Of a stretch of 9,026 bases of DNA, positions 1-5,701 are shown in pieces (the stretch's first letter is position 1; each line of letters starts with the position of its first letter). Origin of the DNA: Bacteroidota bacterium (GTDB lineage Bacteria > Bacteroidota > Bacteroidia > Bacteroidales > UBA4417). Both the position numbers and the translations under genes were made by a program. The notes under the pieces were generated by a model. That model had not been told where the DNA came from and ran no database searches. It was given only the letters and a program-made list of their open reading frames with translations. The stretch spans positions 1-9,026 of the forward strand of contig JAIFMH010000097.1 in assembly GCA_020048595.1 (NCBI GenBank), given 5' to 3'.

Positions 1-885
1 GCTAAACTGGCATCTCCGATTGCACCGTTCTTTATGGACAGGCTTTTTATCGATCTGAACCAGGTTTCAGGTTTGGATAAAAGTGAATCCGTTCATCTTA
101 CCGATTTTCCGGTTGCCGACGAAAGCAAAATCGACAAACAACTGGAAGAACGCATGGAACTGGCACAACAGGTTTCGAGTATGGCGCTAAGCTTACGCAA
201 AAAGACAAATCTTCGCGTACGTCAGCCTTTACAAAAAATCCTGATCCCGGTTACAGGCGACCATATCAAAGATCAGCTCGAAAAAGTAAGCGGACTGATT
301 TTGAGTGAAGTTAACGTTAAAGAACTGGAATATCTCGACGAATCAGCCGGTTTCCTGGTAAAGAAGATTAAACCGAACTTTAAAACACTTGGTCCGCGCT
401 ATGGCAAACTCATGAAGGAAATTGCTGCTGCAGTTGGTGCTTTTACCCAGGATGAAATAAGCAAAATTGAAACAGAAGGGCAGTACAACCTGCAGATAGC
501 AGGAGAAACTGTAGAGATGTATTTAGCTGATGTGGAGATTATTACCGAAGATATACCGGGATGGGTTGTAGCCAACCAGGGTACACTTACGGTCGCTCTT
601 GATATTACTGTTACCGAAGGACTTTGGCAGGAAGGAATAGCCCGCGAACTTGTTAACAGGATACAAAATATCCGCAAAGACCGTGGTTTTGACGTAACAG
701 ATAAAATAACACTGGATTTACAGAAAAATGATCAGATAGAAGAAGCAATCAGTAACTTTAATGCATATATTTGCTCTGAAACACTGGCTGAATCACTTAC
801 CGTTTCGGATAGAATGCTGCATAATTCTGAAATGCTTGACCTGACTGATGAGATTAGTATTGCAATCAGAGTAGACAAAATATAA
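1..885 (+). CDS. ileS: Isoleucyl-tRNA synthetase, C-terminal part (5' truncated by window)
   Basis: Charges tRNA-Ile with isoleucine in the cytoplasm; class I synthetase. The reading frame is open from base 1 (AKLASPIAPFFMDRLF...), so the ATG at 34 is internal and the catalytic Rossmann and editing domains lie before the window. The 294 residues seen are the end of the helical anticodon-binding domain (SPIAPFF box; LRVRQPLQKILIP box, which typifies IleS) and the C-terminal extension with GPRYGKLMKEI and a GIARELVNRIQNIRKDRGF stretch found in large IleS proteins. No C-terminal CxxC zinc site is present (only one Cys is visible), unlike E. coli IleS; this fits the larger eukaryote-like IleS type usual in Bacteroidota (family knowledge). 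It is followed by dksA and lspA, a gene order common in this phylum. Stop TAA at 883-885 is also the first three bases of a repeat array. Confidence 0.95.
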   Translation, partial: AKLASPIAPFFMDRLFIDLNQVSGLDKSESVHLTDFPVADESKIDKQLEERMELAQQVSSMALSLRKKTNLRVRQPLQKILIPVTGDHIKDQLEKVSGLILSEVNVKELEYLDESAGFLVKKIKPNFKTLGPRYGKLMKEIAAAVGAFTQDEISKIETEGQYNLQIAGETVEMYLADVEIITEDIPGWVVANQGTLTVALDITVTEGLWQEGIARELVNRIQNIRKDRGFDVTDKITLDLQKNDQIEEAISNFNAYICSETLAESLTVSDRMLHNSEMLDLTDEISIAIRVDKI

Positions 886-930
886 TGCGATAATCTTATA
901 ATGCGGTAATGTGCTAATGGGATAATGAAG
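883..930 (+). repeat. Octamer tandem array, consensus TAATGNNN (six units)
   Basis: Six consecutive 8-nt units in exact register: TAATGCGA 883, TAATCTTA 891, TAATGCGG 899, TAATGTGC 907, TAATGGGA 915, TAATGAAG 923. Five of six keep TAATG while the last three bases vary. The first unit overlaps the ileS stop codon. The array lies in a 203-bp AT-rich gap (886-1088) that has no convincing ORF and no recognisable promoter or terminator. Function unknown. Loosely similar degenerate TAATG-rich stretches are, from memory, frequent in Bacteroidota intergenic DNA. Confidence 0.75.
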
Positions 931-1019
931 TTAAGATTGTTAAGACGAGGAGTTGTTGAATAAGTCGGAAATCTCAAACATAATTGCCAAATTTATTACC
1001 CATCTAATTGAACTAACTA

Positions 1020-1051
1020 GTACATTTTCGCATTAACACATTAATTAATTA
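1020..1051 (-). repeat. Inverted partner of the octamer array (NNNCATTA units)
   Basis: About 90 bp after the first array the same 8-nt period occurs in reverse orientation: GTACATTT 1020, TCGCATTA 1028, ACACATTA 1036, ATTAATTA 1044. The unit at 1028-1035 is the exact reverse complement of the unit at 883-890, and that at 1036-1043 matches TAATGTGN. The two arrays could therefore pair in RNA or single-stranded DNA around a loop of about 90 nt. It ends 37 bp before the dksA start. Confidence 0.6.
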
Positions 1052-1088
1052 ACTCAATAATCACTGAATAACTTAATACCTGAATTAT

Positions 1089-1490
1089 ATGAAAGCGGAA
1101 GACGTAAAAGACGAAAAAGGAAGAACCCATTACTCTGATGAGGAATTGGCTGAATTCCGCGAGCTTATTGTTGATAAACTTACAAAGGCCCGTCACGATA
1201 TGGAATTGCTGACCGAAGCTTACACCAATAGCAATGACAACGATACTATGGATACCTCTCCGACTTTTAAAGTTTTAGAAGAAGGCTACCAGGTTATGTC
1301 GAAAGAAGAAAATGCCCGTTTAGCCGGCCGCCAGGAGAAATTTATCCAGAGCCTCGAAAATGCGTTGGTCCGCATTGAGAATAAAACATACGGTATTTGT
1401 CGTGAAACAGGTAAGCTGATTTCGAAAGAACGGTTGCGGAGTGTTCCTCATGCTACATTAAGCATGGAAGCCAAATTGAAACAGAAATAA
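1089..1490 (+). CDS. dksA: DksA/TraR-family RNA polymerase-binding regulator
   Basis: A 133-residue member of the DksA/TraR family, proteins that insert a coiled coil into the RNA polymerase secondary channel and adjust transcription with ppGpp (family knowledge). A basic/acidic helical N-terminus and coiled coil span about residues 16-95. The tip reads DTMDTS at 52-57, corresponding to the DxxDxA tip of E. coli DksA with Ser for Ala. The C-terminal zinc-finger region (YGICRETGKLISKERLRSVPHATLS from 101) keeps only one of the four zinc cysteines, Cys104; the others are Thr107, Ser125 and Ala128, so zinc binding is unlikely. The fold may be held without metal, as in many Bacteroidota homologues. 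Starts at ATG 1089 behind an AT-rich leader with no Shine-Dalgarno. lspA follows after 15 nt, so the two are probably cotranscribed. The symbol is used in the family sense. Confidence 0.9.
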   Translation: MKAEDVKDEKGRTHYSDEELAEFRELIVDKLTKARHDMELLTEAYTNSNDNDTMDTSPTFKVLEEGYQVMSKEENARLAGRQEKFIQSLENALVRIENKTYGICRETGKLISKERLRSVPHATLSMEAKLKQK

Positions 1491-1505
1491 CCGGAACAGT
1501 ATATC

Positions 1506-2192
1506 GTGCTGAAGAAATCAATTTTAGTAGTATTTATCGTCCTGTTTATTGATCAGGCTTTAAAATTATGGATTAAAACCAATATGACACTGGGCCAGGA
1601 ATTTAACATGGCCGGTAATTGGTTCATCATTCATTTTACAGAAAATAACGGTATGGCCTTTGGGCTTCAGTTCGCGGGCGAATACGGGAAACTTGCTTTG
1701 AGTTTGTTCCGCATTCTGGCTGTCGGATTTTTGAGCTGGTACATCTATCACCTGGCCAGGCTAAAAACCGGGTTTGGTGTAATCTTTTGTTTCTCACTTA
1801 TCCTTGCCGGAGCCATGGGGAATATCATCGACAGTACACTTTATGGTGTTGTATTCAGCGAAAGTACCTATTTTGATGTAGCCCGTTTTCTGCCGGCCGA
1901 AGGTGGATACAGTTCTTTTCTGCATGGTAAAGTGGTGGATATGTTCTATTTTCCTATTCTAGAGGGGAACTATCCACAATGGTTGCCTTTTCTTGGTGGT
2001 GATCATTTCATCTTTTTCCGTCCGGTGTTTAATGTTGCCGATTCAGCAATCACTACCGGAGTTATAAGCTTATTGATCTTTCAACGTCAGTTTTTTAATA
2101 CACCAAAAGAAAAATCTGATGAAAATAAGGAAGATGTTCAGGAGGCTGTTTTTTCAGATCCTTCTGATAACCTTCCGGCAGCTGACAAATAA
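1506..2192 (+). CDS. lspA: Lipoprotein signal peptidase II
   Basis: Inner-membrane aspartyl protease that cleaves the signal peptide of prolipoproteins ahead of the lipidated cysteine; target of globomycin. 228 residues with four expected membrane helices (about 4-22, 62-82, 90-108, 177-193). Conserved boxes: IDQALK 15-20, ENNGMAFG 46-53, GAMGNIID 102-109, VVDMF 143-147 and FNVADSAITTG 175-185. The catalytic pair is Asp145 and Asp179. Two insertions, about 113-140 and 151-172, lengthen the periplasmic part compared with the roughly 165-residue E. coli enzyme, and Arg of the GNxxDR box is Ser110; both are typical of Bacteroidota LspA. The tail 199-228 is hydrophilic and acidic. The start is GTG 1506: the in-frame stop at 1488-1490 (the dksA TAA) leaves no upstream ATG/GTG/TTG. 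Runs behind dksA with 15 nt between. Confidence 0.95.
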   Translation: MLKKSILVVFIVLFIDQALKLWIKTNMTLGQEFNMAGNWFIIHFTENNGMAFGLQFAGEYGKLALSLFRILAVGFLSWYIYHLARLKTGFGVIFCFSLILAGAMGNIIDSTLYGVVFSESTYFDVARFLPAEGGYSSFLHGKVVDMFYFPILEGNYPQWLPFLGGDHFIFFRPVFNVADSAITTGVISLLIFQRQFFNTPKEKSDENKEDVQEAVFSDPSDNLPAADK

Positions 2193-2223
2193 ATAAAAAG
2201 CAGCTGATTTATTAATCAGAAAG

Positions 2224-2256
2224 TATGCTAAACTTTCCAATTTGTTTTTAAATTTG
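2224..2256 (+). promoter_or_regulatory. Candidate Bacteroidota sigma-type promoter for atpDC
   Basis: TAAATTTG at 2249-2256 fits the Bacteroidota -7 element TAnnTTTG exactly. A partial -33 element (TATG 2224-2227, consensus TTTG) lies 21 nt upstream, inside the accepted 17-23 nt spacing. Transcription would begin near 2263, giving a leader of about 13 nt before the atpD ATG at 2276. The match is visible; the activity is inferred. The weak -33 element limits confidence. Confidence 0.45.
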
Positions 2257-2275
2257 CTCTCTAATTCAATTTCAT

Positions 2276-3781
2276 ATGGCTCAAAAAATAATCGGTAAAA
2301 TTTCACAGATCATCGGCCCGGTGATCGACGTATCTTTTGACGAAAATGTTCCGCTTCCTAATATTTACGACGCACTGGAAGTAACAAACGAACAGGGAAC
2401 TGTGATCGTTCTGGAATGTCAGCAGGATATAGGTGAAAACACAATTCGTTCCGTAGCGATGGATTCAACTGATGGTTTGAGTCGTGGTATGGAAGTTGTT
2501 TCAACAGGTATGACTATTTCAATGCCCGTTGGTGATACGATTAAAGGCCGGTTGTTTAATGTAATCGGGAATGCCATTGATGGTATGCCGTCAGTTTCGC
2601 GCGAACGTGTTTCCAGCATACACCGTAATCCGCCTAAATTTGAGAACCTCTCTACTTCAAAAGAAGTTCTTTATACCGGTATTAAAGTAATTGACCTTAT
2701 CGAACCTTATTCAAAAGGGGGTAAGATTGGTTTGTTTGGAGGTGCCGGAGTAGGGAAAACGGTTATCATCATGGAGCTAATCAATAACATCGCCAAGAGT
2801 TATGCCGGTATGTCAGTATTTGCCGGTGTTGGCGAACGTACCCGTGAAGGCAATGACCTGCTCCGCGAAATGATTGAATCAGGTGTTATCAATTATGGTG
2901 ATGCTTTTAAGGAAGACATGGAAAAAGGCGGCTGGGACCTTTCATTGGTTGATCCCAAACAGCTTGAAGAATCGCAGGCAACACTTGTTTTCGGACAGAT
3001 GAACGAACCTCCCGGAGCACGTGCACGCGTAGCTCTCTCGGGACTTACAGTTGCTGAATATTTCCGCGATGGCGATGAGCAAAGTGGTGGGAAGGATATC
3101 CTTTTCTTTATCGATAATATTTTCCGTTTCACACAAGCAGGTTCCGAAGTGTCGGCTTTGCTTGGACGTATGCCTTCAGCCGTAGGTTATCAACCCACGC
3201 TGGCTTCTGAAATGGGAGTGATGCAGGAACGAATCACATCAACCAAACGCGGTTCAATCACATCCGTTCAGGCTGTGTATGTACCTGCCGATGACCTTAC
3301 TGATCCGGCTCCTGCTACAACTTTTGCCCACCTTGATGCAACCACTGTATTAAGCCGTAAAATTGCAGAGCAAGGTATTTATCCTGCTGTTGATCCGTTG
3401 GATTCAACTTCGCGTATTCTTAACCCTGATATTGTTGGCGAAGAACATTATAACACAGCTCAGCGTGTTAAAGAAATTCTTCAGCGGTACAAGGAATTAC
3501 AGGATATTATTGCCATCCTTGGTATGGACGAACTTTCCGATGAAGATAAACTGGTAGTTCAACGCGCACGCCGTGTTGCCCGTTTCCTTTCGCAGCCGTT
3601 CTTTGTTGCAACCCAGTTTACCGGTATTCCGGGCGCTTTTGTGGCTATCGAAGATACTATTAAAGGATTTAAAATGATCCTCGACGGTGAAGTAGACGAA
3701 TATCCTGAATCTGCTTTTAACCTGGTTGGAACTATTGAAGAAGCGATTGAAAAGGGCAAGAAAATGCTGGCAGAAGGCTAG
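2276..3781 (+). CDS. atpD: F-type ATP synthase subunit beta
   Basis: Catalytic subunit of the F1 head, membrane-associated on the cytoplasmic side; makes ATP from ADP and phosphate at the alpha/beta interface. 501 residues, full length. N-terminal beta-barrel about 1-85 (GKISQIIGPVIDVSF). Nucleotide domain with P-loop GGAGVGKT 155-162, catalytic Glu187 in GVGERTREGND, Walker B FFIDNIFRF 277-285, then QAGSEVSALLGRMPSAVGYQ 287-306 and VYVPADDLTDPAP 334-346. C-terminal helical domain with the gamma-contact loop DELSDED 418-424 (the DELSEED position). An extra segment about 205-230 between conserved blocks is a Bacteroidota-type insertion. Starts at ATG 2276 in an AT-rich leader without Shine-Dalgarno; AQKIIGKISQIIGPV directly after it is the expected N-terminus. 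Separated from lspA by 83 nt that carry a promoter candidate, and paired with atpC downstream. Confidence 0.98.
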   Translation: MAQKIIGKISQIIGPVIDVSFDENVPLPNIYDALEVTNEQGTVIVLECQQDIGENTIRSVAMDSTDGLSRGMEVVSTGMTISMPVGDTIKGRLFNVIGNAIDGMPSVSRERVSSIHRNPPKFENLSTSKEVLYTGIKVIDLIEPYSKGGKIGLFGGAGVGKTVIIMELINNIAKSYAGMSVFAGVGERTREGNDLLREMIESGVINYGDAFKEDMEKGGWDLSLVDPKQLEESQATLVFGQMNEPPGARARVALSGLTVAEYFRDGDEQSGGKDILFFIDNIFRFTQAGSEVSALLGRMPSAVGYQPTLASEMGVMQERITSTKRGSITSVQAVYVPADDLTDPAPATTFAHLDATTVLSRKIAEQGIYPAVDPLDSTSRILNPDIVGEEHYNTAQRVKEILQRYKELQDIIAILGMDELSDEDKLVVQRARRVARFLSQPFFVATQFTGIPGAFVAIEDTIKGFKMILDGEVDEYPESAFNLVGTIEEAIEKGKKMLAEG

Positions 3782-3787
3782 AGGGAA

Positions 3788-3836
3788 GTGAATAGTGAAT
3801 AGTTAATAGTGAAAAGTGAGGGGCGAAAAGGAGAGG
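3788..3836 (+). repeat. Heptamer tandem array, consensus GTGAATA
   Basis: Units in exact 7-nt register: GTGAATA 3788, GTGAATA 3795, GTTAATA 3802, GTGAAAA 3809, GTGAGGG 3816, GCGAAAA 3823, GGAGAGG 3830, with decay towards the right. It begins 7 nt after the atpD stop and runs to the possible TTG start of atpC at 3838. It accounts for most of the unusually wide atpD–atpC gap and would be transcribed as part of that operon. Function unknown; it may be neutral expansion. Confidence 0.7.
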
Positions 3837-3840
3837 GTTG
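3828..3840 (+). promoter_or_regulatory. Possible Shine-Dalgarno plus TTG start for atpC
   Basis: AAGGAG at 3828-3833 is followed four bases later by TTG 3838-3840, which begins TTG AAA CTA CAC (MKLH), the usual opening of Bacteroidota epsilon subunits (MKL-I-I). This TTG is not in frame with the rest of atpC: the frame is off by one base near 3848-3854. Purine-rich Shine-Dalgarno sites are rare in this phylum and the AAGGAG lies inside a repeat array, so the match could be chance. Confidence 0.3.
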
Positions 3841-3886
3841 AAACTACACAATAATTTTAAATCCTATCACATTATACGAAGCCGAA

Positions 3887-4105
3887 GTGCCAATCCCTAA
3901 TGTTTACGAAGGTGAAGTTTCGCTGGCTCAATTCCCTGGATTGGATGGTTCTTTCGAAGTACTGAACAACCATGCTCCTATGATTGCTGCCCTGAAACAA
4001 GGCAAAGTAAAAGTAATTGATTCAAAAAAGGCTACTCTGTTTTTCGAAATTAAAGGTGGCGTTGTGGAGATATTAAAAAATAAAATTCAAGTACTTGCTG
4101 AATAA
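3887..4105 (+). CDS. atpC: F-type ATP synthase subunit epsilon, start uncertain
   Basis: Epsilon subunit of the F1 central stalk, binding gamma and the c-ring. Recognisable from VYEGEVSLAQFPGLDGSF, LNNHAPMIAALKQGKVKV and FFEIKGGVVEILKNKIQVLAE, the beta-sandwich of the N-terminal domain. It ends there: the C-terminal inhibitory helix pair found in E. coli is absent, as in most Bacteroidota epsilon subunits (about 80 aa). The 5' end is odd. The first conventional in-frame start is GTG 3887, which removes the first beta strand; yet the frame is open back to the TGA at 3839-3841 and reads IILNPITLYEAEV (3851-3889), clearly epsilon-like, with only ATA/ATT/ATC as possible starts. TTG 3838 would give MKLH but needs a one-base shift. 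The segments PITLYEAEV and PIPNVYEGEV look like a tandem copy of strand 1. The real gene may start at 3838, about 3851-3854, or 3887. Cotranscribed with atpD. Confidence 0.85.
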   Translation: MPIPNVYEGEVSLAQFPGLDGSFEVLNNHAPMIAALKQGKVKVIDSKKATLFFEIKGGVVEILKNKIQVLAE

Positions 4106-4127
4106 AATCCGGCAAAACCATATGCAT

Positions 4128-4155
4128 AAAGGAGGGCTTTGTCCCTCTTTTTTTT
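4128..4155 (+). terminator. Intrinsic terminator of the atpD–atpC unit
   Basis: AAAGGAGGG 4128-4136 pairs with CCCTCTTTT 4143-4151 (nine pairs including one G-U) around the loop CTTTGT, followed at once by an uninterrupted run of eight T (4148-4155). It lies 22 nt after the atpC stop. In the reverse direction only a short U run follows, so it acts mainly on the + strand. Confidence 0.9.
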
Positions 4156-4188
4156 GGTAATATCTTACATATAGTGTTTTCTGGATAT

Positions 4189-4230
4189 AAAAAAAGCATC
4201 CTATTGATTAAGTTTCAATGGAACGCTTTT
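4189..4230 (-). terminator. Hairpin terminator for leftward (galK) transcription
   Basis: Read on the minus strand, AAAAGC (from 4230) pairs with GCTTTT (ending at 4192), and an inner ATTGA/TCAAT stem (4203-4207 with 4215-4219) closes a 7-nt loop. The five positions between the two stems contain two G-U pairs on the minus strand where a + strand RNA would have A-C mismatches, so the hairpin is stronger in the leftward transcript. Seven U follow (4195-4189). It is about 120 nt downstream of the galK stop; the 4231-4350 stretch between holds nothing else that I recognise. Confidence 0.75.
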
Positions 4231-4350
4231 CTATTATTCCAACCTAGACAATTCTGTCAGGAACCAACCTGTAGATTACGTTTGTGCAGATTGCAGAATC
4301 GTTTTTTGTGAATAGTATCAGGGAATGAAATAAGGAAAGATTCTACAATA

Positions 4351-5634
4351 TTATAATTCTACTTTTACAGCGCCTTTTTGACGTATAAAAAGTTTATGGC
4401 ACGAATTTTTTCCAAAAACATGTTCAAGTGTACTAACATATTTATCAAGCAAATTCTGAGGAACAAAAGCCTGTATGGTACCGGCAAATCCACCGCCATG
4501 AACACGCCATGCGCCATTGCCTTTCAAAACCATTTCGCTCAAAGCAAGCGCAAGAGATATACCTTGTTCGCGGACATTATGTACCGGGAAAATATTCTGG
4601 TTATACATATAGGAGCTGTATCCCGATTCGATAACCATGGACAGAAATGATTTAAAATCGTTATTTTCGAGTGCTTCCACCTGGTTAACAACACGTTGGT
4701 TGTCGCCCAGAAAATGATACGCACGAAGAAGAGCTCTGTCGCCTGTTTTTTCACGAAGTGCCGGAATGGCTTCAACCACCTGCTCCAAAGTAACCTGGCG
4801 TAAAACTTTTGCGCCCAGTTCGACTGCCACCGACTTCATTTCGATGGGCAGAGAAGCATATTCATCATTCAAATCAGCGTGGTTGCCACCGGTATCAGTA
4901 ATTACAAGTGCAAATCCGGTAGAGATAAAATTGAAATTGACTTTCTTAACAATCGGTTTAGCCGGATCTTCAAAATCAATGGAAACAAGTCCGCCAACGG
5001 CACAGGCTGTCTGGTCCATTAATCCACAAGGTTTGCCGAAATAATTATTTTCCGCGTACTGACCGATGATAGCATTCAGGATCGGATCTAATTTCCCATC
5101 ATTAAAAAGGTGGCTGATAATAGCGCCTATCAATACTTCGAACGAAGCCGAAGAACTTAGTCCCGAACCTTTAGGCACACCACCATCAATAACAGCATCA
5201 AAACCACCTATAGCAAAACCAAGCTCCTTCAGTCGTGCATTAATACCACGAACCAAAGAAGCGGAGGTATATTGTTCATCCTGCCCTGGAAGCAACTCAG
5301 AAAGATCAACTTCAAATTTCGGATAACCAACTGATTCAATACAGATAACAGAAGTATTGTTTTTTGCAGCAACCGCTACATTATCAAGGTTTACGGCACC
5401 GGCTAAAACCCGGCCATAATTATGATCGGTATGATTTCCTCCTATTTCGGTACGCCCTGGGGAACTAAAAAATTGCGCCTCGTCCGAGGTAAAAGCATCC
5501 AGAAATTTATCGAGCAAACCGGAATATCGCTTTGCCTGGATCTGCAAAGTGGCAGTATTGGTTCCGTATAATTCTTTAAAGGAATCATTATTCCCATCGT
5601 TAATTTTGGCTTTGAGAAGATCTGTATTTTTCAT
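4351..5634 (-). CDS. galK: Galactokinase, GHMP kinase family (variant substrate motif)
   Basis: Cytoplasmic GHMP-fold kinase that by family phosphorylates D-galactose at C1 with ATP, first step of the Leloir pathway. Numbered from the TTG at 5640: sugar-binding signature GRTEIGGNHTDHN 62-74, ATP-binding GSGLSSSAS 158-166, catalytic-Asp box GLMDQTACAVGG 206-217 (Asp209) and motif 3 HGGGFAGT 381-388. About 427 residues, slightly longer than the E. coli enzyme (382). The classic signature is GRxNxIGEHTDYN; here Glu is Asn69 and Tyr is His73, a variant clade seen in some Bacteroidota and Firmicutes, so sugar preference could differ. ATG 5634 (MKNTDLLK) is preferred over the in-frame TTG 5640. It lies 67 nt downstream of hyuA on the same strand with no clear promoter between; no galactose mutarotase, transporter or galT is in view. 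Confidence 0.88.
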   Translation of the reverse strand: MKNTDLLKAKINDGNNDSFKELYGTNTATLQIQAKRYSGLLDKFLDAFTSDEAQFFSSPGRTEIGGNHTDHNYGRVLAGAVNLDNVAVAAKNNTSVICIESVGYPKFEVDLSELLPGQDEQYTSASLVRGINARLKELGFAIGGFDAVIDGGVPKGSGLSSSASFEVLIGAIISHLFNDGKLDPILNAIIGQYAENNYFGKPCGLMDQTACAVGGLVSIDFEDPAKPIVKKVNFNFISTGFALVITDTGGNHADLNDEYASLPIEMKSVAVELGAKVLRQVTLEQVVEAIPALREKTGDRALLRAYHFLGDNQRVVNQVEALENNDFKSFLSMVIESGYSSYMYNQNIFPVHNVREQGISLALALSEMVLKGNGAWRVHGGGFAGTIQAFVPQNLLDKYVSTLEHVFGKNSCHKLFIRQKGAVKVEL

Positions 5635-5701
5635 TTTCAAGGATTAAATAGAATATTGACCTTATTAATTTGAAATGGTACTCAAAATATTTCGCTTGGA
5701 G

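Noticed and set aside
732..977. 81-codon minus-strand ORF across the ileS end and the repeat array
   Set aside because: Overlaps real ileS coding sequence and the TAATG repeats; the product is low-complexity with no family resemblance.
2204..2219. CTGATT-TATT-AATCAG hairpin after lspA as a terminator
   Set aside because: Only six AT-rich pairs and no T run follows, so it is too weak to call a terminator.
2893..3136. Two minus-strand ORFs inside atpD
   Set aside because: Shadows of a strongly conserved coding frame; no start signals and no recognisable product.
4231..4350. Small RNA or gene between the galK-side terminator and the galK stop
   Set aside because: No stable hairpin, promoter or ORF could be seen; treated as the 3' untranslated part of galK.
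4378..5326. Several + strand ORFs opposite galK
   Set aside because: Antisense shadows; the minus-strand frame carries all GHMP kinase motifs without interruption.
5635..5701. Promoter for galK in the hyuA–galK gap
   Set aside because: A TTTG is present on the minus strand, but no TAnnTTTG lies at the right distance; not supportable.
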